This document shows positions 25,529-34,463 of a DNA stretch of 64,000 nucleotides, one piece after another; position 1 is the stretch's first letter, and every line of letters begins with the position of its first letter. The notes under the pieces were generated by a model, which searched no databases, was not told where the DNA came from, and saw nothing but the letters and a program-made list of their open reading frames with translations. The stretch is taken from assembly GCF_030816615.1 (NCBI RefSeq), contig NZ_JAUSYD010000001.1:4176501-4240500 (forward strand), written 5' to 3'. The stretch comes from Streptomyces sp. B1I3. GTDB taxonomy: Bacteria; Actinomycetota; Actinomycetes; Streptomycetales; Streptomycetaceae. The position numbers and the translations under genes are program-made.

Positions 25529-26110
25529 ATGACCGTGGAGAGCGTCGAGTGTGCCCTTTCCGCACTCGTAACCGGAGTCCGCACCATGGCGGACCGTGAT
25601 GGACGAGGCGACACCGTAGCCGGCGTTCATGGAGCATCCGCGTCGCGACCATCGGGTGCGGCCGGCAGCGATGACGCCGACGTCATCGCGGTGGCCCTCC
25701 ACGAGCGTGAGCAGCGCCTCGATGACCTTCCTGGCAGGCTGGGCGGTGTGACCCGTGGCGAGGTCGACGCCATCGGGCCGGGCCACGTGCGCCGGCAGCC
25801 CATGATGGTCGGGGCCTCGTACAGACAGCGGGCCGGTTCCGCTGCGGTGCCCGGGAAAGCGCGCTGGGTCCTGCAACAGCGCCGGACACGCCGGACTACC
25901 GCTCCGCGGTCACTCTGCGGTCACTCTGCGGTCGGTGTTCTCCGTCCGGCCTTCGGTCTCCGCGGCATAGTCGGGGCACTCAGGATTCCGGCACGGGCCG
26001 GGGCCCCAGTGCGGGACGAAGATGCCGAGGGTCTTGTGCCGCGCCAGTACGGTCGCGACCGGGCGCTTGCAGACCGGACACGCGTGATCGGCCTGCCGTT
26101 TCTGTCGTAG
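25529..26110 (+). CDS. Uncertain reading frame, no recognised domain
   Basis: 193 codons from an ATG with a good ribosome binding site (AAAGGGAG). No family, motif, signal or membrane segment is recognised, the protein looks low in structure, and the last 200 bases overlap the better-supported zinc-ribbon gene on the other strand. Third-position GC is uneven. It may be a remnant or a chance frame. Confidence 0.22.
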   Translation: MTVESVECALSALVTGVRTMADRDGRGDTVAGVHGASASRPSGAAGSDDADVIAVALHEREQRLDDLPGRLGGVTRGEVDAIGPGHVRRQPMMVGASYRQRAGSAAVPGKARWVLQQRRTRRTTAPRSLCGHSAVGVLRPAFGLRGIVGALRIPARAGAPVRDEDAEGLVPRQYGRDRALADRTRVIGLPFLS

Positions 26111-26170
26111 CTCGGTTCTGGCCATACCTTCACGGTAGTTCCGATACCGACGAACCGAAACTTTTGCCAT
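25910..26170 (-). CDS. Small zinc-ribbon protein
   Basis: 86 residues. CPVCKRPVATVLARHKTLGI and CRNPECPDY give a four-Cys treble-clef-like zinc site. A basic N terminus (VSVRRYRNYREGMARTEL) suggests nucleic acid contact. ATG at 26170 lies six bases after AAGGGG; that site is itself one arm of a hairpin (26177-26194). Divergent from the HAD gene. I do not know its function. Confidence 0.6.
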   Translation of the reverse strand: MAKVSVRRYRNYREGMARTELRQKRQADHACPVCKRPVATVLARHKTLGIFVPHWGPGPCRNPECPDYAAETEGRTENTDRRVTAE

Positions 26171-26176
26171 TTTTTA

Positions 26177-26194
26177 CCCCTTGGTGACAAGGGG
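26177..26194. promoter_or_regulatory. CCCCTTGGTGACAAGGGG inverted repeat
   Basis: A perfect 7-bp inverted repeat with a 4-base loop between divergent genes. On the minus-strand mRNA it covers the ribosome binding site of the zinc-ribbon gene, so it may be an operator or a translation control hairpin. Confidence 0.45.
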
Positions 26195-26258
26195 CGCCCG
26201 CAGCAGATACCTGGTGCCATGGAACGGGGGAACGCCTCGACGAAGGGACGACCCGGTC

Positions 26259-27020
26259 ATGGCAGCCGCGCCGTCGTTGGCCGCAGCCCTGCGATCCGTA
26301 CACGCCGTCGTCTTCGACACGGACGGTGTGATCACCGACTCCGCACCCGTACATGCCGCAGCCTGGAAACAGGCGTTCGACGCCTGCCTGGCGACCCACG
26401 CGGGGCAGCGGCCCTTCGACGAGGCGGAGGACTACCGGCGCCACGTGGACGGAAAGGCACGCAGGGACGGGGCGGTCGCCTTCCTCGCCTCGCGGGGGAT
26501 CGATCTCCCCGAAGGAAGCCCGGACGACCCACCCGGTACAACGACCGTATGGGCGGTGGCCGCACGCAAGGACGCGGTGTTCACGGAGAGCCTGCGCGCC
26601 CACCCGGTCGCGGTCTGGCCTGGGACCGTGCGCCTCCTGCGGGTGTTGCGCGACGAACGGATTCCGTGCGCCGCCGCGTCCGCCTCCCGGCACGCGACCG
26701 AGTTGCTCGCAGGGGCCGGTCTGCTGGACCTGTTCGGGGCCGTGGTCGACGGCAACGAGGCGCGCCGGCTGGGGCTGCCCGGCAAGCCGGATCCCGCGCT
26801 GTTCGTGGAGGCGGCGCGCCGGCTCGGGCCCTCGGCCGAGGACACCGCCGTGGTGGAGGACGCGCTCGCCGGGGTGGAGGCGGGCCGGCGCGGCGGCTTC
26901 GGCCTGGTCGTCGGGGTCGACCGGACGAGCAGCCCCGAGGGTGCGGCCGGCCTGCGCCGTCACGGTGCCGACCTGGTGGTGCTCGATCCGGGCGACCTGC
27001 TGATGGCGGAGGAGGACTGA
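26259..27020 (+). CDS. HAD hydrolase, beta-phosphoglucomutase-like
   Basis: 253 residues. The catalytic FDTDGVITDS places the nucleophile Asp at 20 and the acid/base Asp at 22. The cap domain, SASRHATELL (motif II), GKPDPALF (motif III Lys) and EDALAGVEAGRRGG (motif IV) follow. This matches beta-phosphoglucomutases that convert beta-glucose-1-phosphate to glucose-6-phosphate. It overlaps the downstream GH65 gene by one base (TGATG), which makes the beta-glucose-1-phosphate expected to be its substrate. ATG at 26259 follows GAAGGGACG. Confidence 0.88.
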   Translation: MAAAPSLAAALRSVHAVVFDTDGVITDSAPVHAAAWKQAFDACLATHAGQRPFDEAEDYRRHVDGKARRDGAVAFLASRGIDLPEGSPDDPPGTTTVWAVAARKDAVFTESLRAHPVAVWPGTVRLLRVLRDERIPCAAASASRHATELLAGAGLLDLFGAVVDGNEARRLGLPGKPDPALFVEAARRLGPSAEDTAVVEDALAGVEAGRRGGFGLVVGVDRTSSPEGAAGLRRHGADLVVLDPGDLLMAEED

Positions 27021-29437
27021 TGGCGCGGGCGTGGACCTGGTCCTACGAGGGATACGACCCGCAGAAGGAGCGCCTGCGAGAGGCGTTGTGCACCTTGGGC
27101 AACGGCTACTTCGCCACCCGGGGCGCCGCGCCCGAGACCTCTGCGGGTGATTTCCACTATCCGGGGACGTACGTGGCGGGCTGCTACAACCGGCTGATCT
27201 CCTCCGTCCAGGGGCGGCAGGTCGAGAACGAGGACATGGTCAACCTCCCGGACTGGCTGCCGCTCCGCTACCGGCTCCACCCTGCGGGCGTCGACCGGCC
27301 CGGCCCGTGGCTCTCACCCGACGACCCCTCCCTCGTCTCCCACCACCAGTCGCTCGACCTGCGCGGCGGCACGCTGACCCGCCGGTCCGTGTACGTGGAC
27401 GGGGCGGGCAGGCGCCTGACGGTGGAGCAGAGCCGCCTTGTGCACATGGGCGACCCGCACCTTGCCGCGCTGCACACGACGTTCACGGCCGAGGGCTGGG
27501 AGGGGGAGCTGGAGGTCGAGTCGGGGATCGACGGTGACGTCCGCAACCGCGGTGTCGCACGCTACCGGGAGCTGGCGAACCGGCACCTGACCGGTTGGGA
27601 GACCGGTATCGAACCCGGCTCCGCGGTGTGGCTGCGGTGCCGCACGGTCGAATCGGACATCGGCGTGGTGCTGGCCGCCCGTACCGTGGCCGCCGCCCTT
27701 CCGAAGCGGAACGGCGGCCGCTACCGGGCTGAGCCCCGGCAGCTGGCCCGTGCGGTCCAGCAGACACTCCGGCTGCCCATGGGACCGGACGTCACGATCG
27801 CCGTCGACAAGACGGTCGCGCTGTACACCTCCCGCGACCCCGCGATCGGCAGCCCGCTGCGGGCCGCCGTGTCCGCGGTGCGCCGCGCCCCGGCGTACAG
27901 CCGGCTCCTGGCCTCGCACCGGCGGGCCTGGGCGGATCTGTGGCAGCAGGCCAAACTGGAGGTGCCCGGTGAGCAGGGCCGCATTCTGCGTCTGCACCTG
28001 TTCCACGTGCTGCAGACGCTCTCCCCGCACACGGCGGAACTCGACGTCGGCGTACCGGCCAGGGGACTGCACGGAGAGGCGTACCGGGGGCACGTGTTCT
28101 GGGACGAGCTGTTCGTCCTGCCGTTCCTGAACCTGCATCTCCCGGAGGTCTCCCGGGGATTGCTCGACTACCGCCACCGCAGGCTGCCGGCTGCCTGCCG
28201 GGCGGCGCAGGAGGCGGGCAGGACAGGCGCCATGTATCCGTGGCAGAGCGCCGACGAGGGACGCGAGGAGACCCAGGAATTCCACCTCAACCCGCGCTCC
28301 GGCCGCTGGCTGCCCGACCGGTCACGGCTGCAGCACCACGTCGGTTCGGCGATCGCCTACAACGTGTGGCAGTACTGCCAGGCCACCGGTGACACGGAGT
28401 ACCTGTACTCCAAGGGCGCCGAGATGCTGCTGCAGATCGCCCGGTTCTGGGCCGGCAGCGCCACCTGGGACCCGGCCCTGGAGCGGTACCGGATCCTGCA
28501 TGTCATGGGGCCCGACGAATACCACGACGGCTACCCGGACTCCGATGCCGTGGGGCTCGACGACAACACGTACACCAACGTGACGGCGGCGTGGGTGCTG
28601 GCACGGGCGGGCGAGCTCTGCCGCACCCTGCCCGGAAGCAGGTGCAGGCAGCTGCTGGAGGAGATCCGGCTCGACCCCGCCGAGCTGTCCCGGTGGGAGG
28701 ACATCTCCCACCGGCTGCACGTGCCCTACCACCGGGGCGTCATCAGCCAGTTCGCGGGTTACGGCGACCTTGCCGAGCTCGACTGGGCCGGTCTCCGGGA
28801 CCGGTACGGCAACATCCGGCGGCTGGACCGCATCCTGGAGGCGGAGGGCGACACCGTCAACCGGTACCAGGCGTCCAAGCAGGCGGACGTCCTCATGCTG
28901 GGCTATCTCTTCTCGCCGCAGGAGCTCGCCTCCCTGTTCCGGCAGCTCGGCCACGATCTCGACGACGACACCTGGCGGGCCACGACCGACTACTACCTGG
29001 CGCGCACGAGCCACGGCTCCACCCTCAGCTCCCTCGTCCACGCCTGGGTGCTGGCCAGGGCGCGGCACGCCGACGCGTGGGCGTACTGCGAGGAGGCGCT
29101 CATCAGTGACGTCGCCGACGTCCAGGGCGGTACGACGGAGGAGGGCATCCACCTGGGAGCGATGGCCGGCACGCTCGACTTCGTACAGCGAGGGATGACA
29201 GGGCTCGAGACACGCGACGACGCACTCTGGCTCTCCCCGGCCACCCTGCCCCAGCTCTCCAAGTTCGGGATGCGCCTGCGTTTCCGCCGCCACTGGGACG
29301 TGGACCTGCGCCTGCGCGCCGAGCGCGTCAGGGTCACCGTCCCGGACAACGGCAAGCCGGGGGTGCGGGTCGTGCTCGACGGCCGGACGTACGTGGTCCC
29401 CACCGCTACGACGCAGTGGCTGGACCTTCCTTCCTGA
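27020..29437 (+). CDS. GH65 disaccharide phosphorylase (trehalose/maltose/kojibiose type)
   Basis: 805 residues, a normal length for the family. A beta-sandwich N-terminal domain (about 1-270) is followed by an (alpha/alpha)6 barrel. The general acid is Glu at about residue 500 in HVMGPDEYHDGYPDSDAVG. The segments RYQASKQADVLMLGYLF and ARTSHGSTLSSLVHAW match the phosphate-binding region of phosphorylases rather than the hydrolase subgroup. It should split an alpha-linked glucose disaccharide with phosphate to glucose and beta-glucose-1-phosphate, which the coupled HAD enzyme then isomerises. The exact disaccharide cannot be read from sequence. Confidence 0.9.
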   Translation: MARAWTWSYEGYDPQKERLREALCTLGNGYFATRGAAPETSAGDFHYPGTYVAGCYNRLISSVQGRQVENEDMVNLPDWLPLRYRLHPAGVDRPGPWLSPDDPSLVSHHQSLDLRGGTLTRRSVYVDGAGRRLTVEQSRLVHMGDPHLAALHTTFTAEGWEGELEVESGIDGDVRNRGVARYRELANRHLTGWETGIEPGSAVWLRCRTVESDIGVVLAARTVAAALPKRNGGRYRAEPRQLARAVQQTLRLPMGPDVTIAVDKTVALYTSRDPAIGSPLRAAVSAVRRAPAYSRLLASHRRAWADLWQQAKLEVPGEQGRILRLHLFHVLQTLSPHTAELDVGVPARGLHGEAYRGHVFWDELFVLPFLNLHLPEVSRGLLDYRHRRLPAACRAAQEAGRTGAMYPWQSADEGREETQEFHLNPRSGRWLPDRSRLQHHVGSAIAYNVWQYCQATGDTEYLYSKGAEMLLQIARFWAGSATWDPALERYRILHVMGPDEYHDGYPDSDAVGLDDNTYTNVTAAWVLARAGELCRTLPGSRCRQLLEEIRLDPAELSRWEDISHRLHVPYHRGVISQFAGYGDLAELDWAGLRDRYGNIRRLDRILEAEGDTVNRYQASKQADVLMLGYLFSPQELASLFRQLGHDLDDDTWRATTDYYLARTSHGSTLSSLVHAWVLARARHADAWAYCEEALISDVADVQGGTTEEGIHLGAMAGTLDFVQRGMTGLETRDDALWLSPATLPQLSKFGMRLRFRRHWDVDLRLRAERVRVTVPDNGKPGVRVVLDGRTYVVPTATTQWLDLPS

Positions 29438-29457
29438 CGCGGCCCCCGACGCGGCTG

Positions 29458-29529
29458 CGCGTCCCGCCCGCGCCGCGCGTCCCGCCCGCGCCGCGCGTCC
29501 CGCCCGCGCCGCGCGTCCTGCCCGCGCCG
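29458..29529. repeat. Four tandem copies of an 18-bp GC unit
   Basis: Unit CGCGTCCCGCCCGCGCCG at 29458-29475, 29476-29493, 29494-29511 and 29512-29529 (the last with one change), in the gap between the convergent GH65 and sortase genes. Confidence 0.85.
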
Positions 29530-29543
29530 CCTGTCCGGCCGGT

Positions 29544-30272
29544 TCAGGACGGCCGGGACGAGACCAGGACGCCGATCTTGTCGATGCGGTGCTCCGGGTT
29601 GTGGTGGACGTCGCGCCAGAAATTGCCTGCCGCGTCGTCCTCGGGCGTCGCGCAGGTGGACAGGGTGATCATCGCCCGGGTCGGCTCCTCGCCCGGCGCG
29701 CCCGGTACCTCCGCCCGCTGCTCGGCCAGGGAGCGCGCGGACCGGAAGGAGGTCTGCCGCGTCCCGGTGATCCGGTACTCGTACACCGTCCCTTCCGATG
29801 TGACGAGGACCGAGTCGCCCTTGTCCAGCGACGGCAGGTCGCGGAGGGGGCCGCCTGCGGAGAGCCGGTGGGCGGTCACGAGATAGTTCCCTACCTCTCC
29901 GGGCCCGACGCCGCCGTGCTCACCGTACGGACTTGCGGCCACACCCCGGTCCTGGACGCGTGTCCCCGGGCCGTCGTCGGTCGTCCCCTCGTACGGGACC
30001 ACGCGCAGGTCCGTCAGGCCGATCGCCGGGACGGTGAGCGAGGCGGTCCCGGTACGGGGATCGGTTCTGTCGGCCGGGGCGGGGGCCGGGGCCGACGTGG
30101 CCGGGGCGGACGGCGCGGGGGCTGACGGTGCTGCCGCCGCGCTGACGGCAGGGGCCGGCGCCACGTCCGTGGCCGTCGCCGAGGCCGTCGAGCAACCCGC
30201 TCCCAGGGCGACGACGGCGGCCCCGCCCGCGAGCGCCCGGACTGCGTTCCTGGTTCCGCTTCCACGGTGCAT
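29544..30272 (-). CDS. Class E/F-type sortase
   Basis: 242 residues. An N-terminal hydrophobic signal/anchor (about 10-30) ends near a Cys (ALGAGCSTAS) that could be a lipobox, although position -3 is not ideal. An Ala/Pro linker (about 35-70) leads to the sortase beta barrel. Catalytic residues: His in VTAHRLSAG (about 135), Cys in TLSTCATPED (about 208) and Arg in EHRIDKIG (about 229). It should cleave a sorting signal and join proteins to the wall or pili; no LPXTG-type substrate gene is adjacent. Confidence 0.85.
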   Translation of the reverse strand: MHRGSGTRNAVRALAGGAAVVALGAGCSTASATATDVAPAPAVSAAAAPSAPAPSAPATSAPAPAPADRTDPRTGTASLTVPAIGLTDLRVVPYEGTTDDGPGTRVQDRGVAASPYGEHGGVGPGEVGNYLVTAHRLSAGGPLRDLPSLDKGDSVLVTSEGTVYEYRITGTRQTSFRSARSLAEQRAEVPGAPGEEPTRAMITLSTCATPEDDAAGNFWRDVHHNPEHRIDKIGVLVSSRPS

Positions 30273-30364
30273 AGGAGAGTTCCGGATCAGTAGCCGGTCG
30301 GTCGGTTTCCGGCGCGGGCCCTGGCGCGCGGCCCGCCACCTTCCAGTACACCACCGGCAGCCCC

Positions 30365-32029
30365 TCACCCGCTCGCGTCGGGTGAGTCGAGCAGCTCCCG
30401 CACCTCCTCGGCGCTCGACTCGGTGAGTTCCTCACCGACGAGCAGCCAGCGGGTGATGCCGACCGACTCGAGGAAGGCCAGGTCGTGGCCGGCGATCACG
30501 AGCGCGCCCTCGTAGGCGTTGAGTGCGCTCGTCAGCTGCCGGACACCGGCCACGTCCAGATTGTTGGTCGGCTCGTCCAGCATCAGCAGTTGCGGGGCGG
30601 GCGCGGCGAGCATCGTCGCCGCGAGGGCGGCACGGAAACGCTCACCGCCCGAGAGGGTGCCGGCCGGCTGCTCGGCGCGCGCCCCCTTGAACAGGAAGCG
30701 GGCGAGCTGGGAGCGGATCAGGTTGTCGGTGACCCCGGGCGCCCTGCGGGCCACGTTCGCCGCCACGCTCAGCTCCTCGTCCAGCACGTCCAGGCGCTGC
30801 GGCAGGAAGCGCAGCGGTACGAACGTCCTGGCCTCGCCGGACAGCGGTGCGAGTTCACCCGTGAGGGTGCGCAGCAGCGTTGTCTTGCCGGCGCCGTTGC
30901 GGCCGATCAGCGCGAGGCGTTCGGGACCCCGGACGTCGAGCTCTCCGTCACGCAGCAGACCGAAACGGGGGCGCAGCCCCCGTACGCTCAGCACGGAGCG
31001 GCCCGCGGGTACGGCGGTGTGGGGCAGCTCCACCCGGATCTCGGCGTCGTCACGGATCGCGTCCGCCGCGTCGTCGAGCCGCTCCCGTGCCTCCTTGAGC
31101 CGGTCCTCGTGCAGGCCGCGGAGCTTGCCCGCCGACTCCTGGGACGAACGCTTGTGCTCGCCCGCGACGATCCGCGGGGCGCGCCGCTGGGCGTCCATCT
31201 TCTTGTTGTGCCGCTGGCGGCGGGCCACCTTGACCTGGGCCTCCTCCAGCTCGCGCTTCTGGCGGCGTACGTCCGACTCGGCGGCCCGCAGCATGCGTCC
31301 GGCGGCCTCCTGCTGGGTCGCCAGCGCATTCTCGTAGGCGGACCAGCCACCGCCGTACCAACTCACCGAACCGGTGTGCAGCTCGGCGATCCGGTCGACC
31401 CGTTCCAGCAGGTCCCGGTCGTGGCTGACCACGAGGAGCACACCGGAACGCCAGGACTCGACGGCCTCGTACAGGCGACGGCGCGCGAACACGTCGAGGT
31501 TGTTGGTCGGCTCGTCGAGCAGCAGTACGTCGGGGCGCTCCAGCAGCAGGGCGGCCAGGCGCAGGAGGACGGTCTCTCCGCCCGACAGCTGCCCGACGGT
31601 GCGGTCCAGGCCGATGCCGCCGAGCCCGAGTGCACCGAGGGTCGCCAGGGCGCGCTCCTCGACGTCCCAGTCGTCGCCGATGGTCTCGAAGTGCTTCTCG
31701 GAGACGTCTCCGGACTCGATGGCGCGCAGCGCCGCTCGCCGCTCACCGATGCCGAGGGCCGCCTCGACGCTCAGGTCCGTGTCCAGGGTGAGGTTCTGCG
31801 GCAGGTAGGCGAGCGTGCCGCCGACCGTGACCGACCCCTGGGAGGGCCGCAGCCGTCCGGCCAGCAGGCGCAGCAGCGTCGACTTGCCCGAACCGTTGTT
31901 CCCGACGAGACCGGTGCGGCCCCGGCCGATGCCGAGCGAGAGCCCGTCGAAGACCTCCGTGCCGTCCGGCCACCGGAAGGAGAGGGCGGAGCAGGTGAGG
32001 GAAACGGTGGGCGTGAAGGGCTGGGACAT
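30365..32029 (-). CDS. ABC-F family ATPase
   Basis: 554 residues with two ABC domains and no membrane segment. Walker A motifs GNNGSGKST (about 41-50) and GRNGAGKTT (about 375), signatures QLSGGETVLL and TLSGGERFRA, and two LLLDEPTNNLD-type Walker B sites. The inter-domain linker is long and basic (RRQKRELEEAQVKVARRQRHNKK). ABC-F proteins act on ribosomes and either tune translation or protect against antibiotics. ATG at 32029 has GAGGA just upstream; the frame is open further upstream but Pro/Arg-rich. Whether it confers resistance is unknown. Confidence 0.9.
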   Translation of the reverse strand: MSQPFTPTVSLTCSALSFRWPDGTEVFDGLSLGIGRGRTGLVGNNGSGKSTLLRLLAGRLRPSQGSVTVGGTLAYLPQNLTLDTDLSVEAALGIGERRAALRAIESGDVSEKHFETIGDDWDVEERALATLGALGLGGIGLDRTVGQLSGGETVLLRLAALLLERPDVLLLDEPTNNLDVFARRRLYEAVESWRSGVLLVVSHDRDLLERVDRIAELHTGSVSWYGGGWSAYENALATQQEAAGRMLRAAESDVRRQKRELEEAQVKVARRQRHNKKMDAQRRAPRIVAGEHKRSSQESAGKLRGLHEDRLKEARERLDDAADAIRDDAEIRVELPHTAVPAGRSVLSVRGLRPRFGLLRDGELDVRGPERLALIGRNGAGKTTLLRTLTGELAPLSGEARTFVPLRFLPQRLDVLDEELSVAANVARRAPGVTDNLIRSQLARFLFKGARAEQPAGTLSGGERFRAALAATMLAAPAPQLLMLDEPTNNLDVAGVRQLTSALNAYEGALVIAGHDLAFLESVGITRWLLVGEELTESSAEEVRELLDSPDASG

Positions 32030-32866
32030 GGTGATCCTCGCAGTCGCAAGCGTGTGAACAGGGGCTTCGTATGCGAACACCACGCGGCGACCCGGCCGGG
32101 AAGGCAAAGGGGGGTGCGGTCCTCCGGAGGGCGGGGGACGGCTCATGCACCGAGGTCGCATCCACGCGGGCGTCACGGGGCGGCAGAAAAGCCGACGGGA
32201 GCGTGACGGGCTACGGCAAGGGCCGTACCGCGCGATGATCGCGAACCTCAGATGCGCAACGTCCACCTCTATCGGAGACGACAGGACTCGAAAACCGTAC
32301 ACCTGGCGCTGCCACCGCGCCCGGATTTCTGCGACTCGCACGCGGGGTGCCTGGCCGTCACGGCCGTGCGGCCCTGGCTGCCCGAGACGTGGCACGAGAC
32401 GTTTTCCGAGGACCTGAGAGGCGCCGGCAGAAGGGCCGGGCCACGTGGCCCGACGCCTGTGCGTTCCCTCGGGCGCTCCCGGTCGCGCCTTCATCTGCTC
32501 CATGCCGACTCCGAGCTGCGGAAACGTTCCAGAGCGGGGTCGTGTGCCTCTTGACGCAGCCCTCGGCGGCCCCCTACCGTCTGGTCGCCCGATCGCTGAA
32601 CGGTCCGAAACATTCGAAGCGGACGATGTGGGACGCACCCAGAGGGGAACCGGCGTTGAGCTCCTTCCGTGGCAACCGAAGCCAGACCGCTGAGGCCGCT
32701 GAGGCCGCTGAGGCCACCGGGGCCGTCGGCCGGTTGGTCCCAGTCCCTGCGCTCCGGTCCGGCCGCAGGCGCTTCGGCAGGCCGGCGCACCACGTCTGAC
32801 CCGTCCTCGCCGGGGCACGGCGGGCACCCAGGACAACTGTCGGCACCATCCCTTCAGGAGACTCGT
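32030..32866. other. 837-bp divergent intergenic region
   Basis: No supported gene. It contains the 16-bp palindrome CGGGCCACGTGGCCCG (32437-32452), a small hairpin TACGGC-AAGG-GCCGTA near 32211-32226, and tandem CGCTGAGGC units near 32690-32715. As ABC-F genes often carry regulatory leaders, part of this may be such a leader, but I cannot identify a leader peptide. Confidence 0.5.
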
Positions 32867-34237
32867 ATGACAGCACCGACCACCGGGTTACGCATGCGAC
32901 GGACGGGCCGCCACCTGGTCGCCGTACTGACCGGAGCGCTGCTTTTGGTCATGGCGCCGACCACTTCCTCGGCCCGGCCCGCGGCTGCCCGGCCCACCGC
33001 CGGCACGCCCCACCACACCGTCGTGGACCGTACGACCGGCGACCGCGAAGCATGGACCGGGACCTGGGCCACCACGCCCACGGCCGCCCCCGCGTCGGAC
33101 GCCACCGCCTTCGAGGACGAGACCGTCCGCCAGACGGTCCGGACCAGCATCGGCGGTGACCGGATCCGTATCCGCCTGTCGAACGAGTTCGGCGCAGGCC
33201 CTCTGGTCATCGGTGAGGCCCACGTCGCCCGCCGGGCCGGCTCCGGACCGGCCTCCCGCATCGACCCGCGCACCGACCGGCCGCTCACCTTCGGCGGGCG
33301 CGCCTCCGTGACGATCCCGGCCGGCGCACCCCTGCTCAGCGACCCGGTCTCCCTTCGGGTGCCCGCCGGGTCCGACCTCGTGGTCAGCATCCATCTGCCG
33401 GAGCACACACCGGGTTCGACGCTTCACGCCTTCGCCTTCCAGCACAACTTCGTGGCCTCCGGCAACGTCACCGCGCGGACCGACATCGCACCGACCGCGA
33501 CCGTCGACCGCTGGTACTTCCTCACCGGCGTGAGCGTCGGCACGGCCCGGCGCGAGGGCTCCTCGGCCGTCGTCGCGTTCGGCGACTCCATCACGGACGG
33601 CTCCGGCACCGACGTGGACGCCGACCACCGCTGGCCCGACTTCCTCGCCGGACGACTGCGCGCGGCCCGTGGCCCGTACGGGGTCGGCGTACTCAACCAG
33701 GGCATCAGCGGCAATCGCCTGCTGCACGACCCGAATCCGCCGGCCGGATCCGACGCCGTGAACTACGCGGTGTACTTCGGTCAGAGCGCTCTGCGCCGCT
33801 TCGACCGTGACGTCGCCTCCCAGCCGGGTGCGGAGCACCTCATCGTGCTCCTCGGCGTCAACGACCTGGGCCACCCAGGGACGGTGGCACCGGAGTCGGA
33901 GCGGGTCACGGCGGCGGAACTCATCGACGCCCACCGCCAGATCATCGCCCGCGCGCACGACCGCGGCCTGAAGGTGTACGGCGGGACGATCCTGCCGTTC
34001 AAGAACGACACGCTGGGCTTCTACAGCCCGGGGAACGAGGCCGCACGACAGGCCGTCAACCGCTGGATCCGCACCGGCGGGGAGTACGACGGAGTGATCG
34101 ACTTCGACAAGGCCCTCCGTGATCCGGCCGACCCGGAAATCCTCCTGGCGCGCTATGACAGCGGCGACCACCTCCACCCCAACGACGCCGGGGCCGAGGC
34201 GATGGCCGGGGCCGTTCCCCTCCACCTCCTGCGCTGA
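32867..34237 (+). CDS. Secreted SGNH/GDSL hydrolase
   Basis: 456 residues. A signal peptide (cleavage near residue 36) and an N-terminal jelly-roll-like domain (about 65-220) precede an SGNH esterase domain: block I VVAFGDSITDGSGT (Ser near 243), block II NQGISGNR, block III LLGVNDLG, block V DHLHPND. All four residues of the SGNH site are present. It probably deacetylates or de-esterifies plant or cell-wall polysaccharide outside the cell. ATG at 32867 follows AGGAG by six bases. Confidence 0.9.
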   Translation: MTAPTTGLRMRRTGRHLVAVLTGALLLVMAPTTSSARPAAARPTAGTPHHTVVDRTTGDREAWTGTWATTPTAAPASDATAFEDETVRQTVRTSIGGDRIRIRLSNEFGAGPLVIGEAHVARRAGSGPASRIDPRTDRPLTFGGRASVTIPAGAPLLSDPVSLRVPAGSDLVVSIHLPEHTPGSTLHAFAFQHNFVASGNVTARTDIAPTATVDRWYFLTGVSVGTARREGSSAVVAFGDSITDGSGTDVDADHRWPDFLAGRLRAARGPYGVGVLNQGISGNRLLHDPNPPAGSDAVNYAVYFGQSALRRFDRDVASQPGAEHLIVLLGVNDLGHPGTVAPESERVTAAELIDAHRQIIARAHDRGLKVYGGTILPFKNDTLGFYSPGNEAARQAVNRWIRTGGEYDGVIDFDKALRDPADPEILLARYDSGDHLHPNDAGAEAMAGAVPLHLLR

Positions 34238-34269
34238 GACGGCGGCGGACCGGGGCCCGGGCGCCCGGC

Positions 34270-34404
34270 TCAGACGCTCTGCGCCGGGGCCTCGAAGAAG
34301 GCGGACATCTCCGGCAGAGGGTAGGGAGCACGGTCGTCGAAGATGATGTCCGGGACCGGCGTGCGGTGTCCTCGCTGCGCGGGAAGAGTGGCGGCCACCG
34401 GCAT
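34270..34404 (-). CDS. Possible 44-residue small protein
   Basis: ATG at 34404 with CGAGGT six bases upstream; about 80% G/C at third positions. The C-terminal part (DIIFDDRAPYPLPEMSAFFE) is acidic/aromatic. It lies 59 bases after the Old Yellow Enzyme gene, but its start is embedded in a perfect 16-bp inverted repeat, so it could equally be a chance frame spanning a terminator. No family recognised. Confidence 0.33.
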   Translation of the reverse strand: MPVAATLPAQRGHRTPVPDIIFDDRAPYPLPEMSAFFEAPAQSV

Positions 34405-34431
34405 CGCGTACCTCGTGCCGGTGGCCGCCAC
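34388..34431 (-). terminator. 16-bp perfect inverted repeat after the OYE gene
   Basis: GTGGCGGCCACCGGCA (34388-34403) and its complement (34416-34431) flank a 12-base loop. It could terminate the OYE transcript, or regulate the small frame whose ribosome binding site lies in the loop. Confidence 0.6.
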
Positions 34432-34463
34432 GGGATCGGAGGCGCCCGCACGCCGCGACCTGA

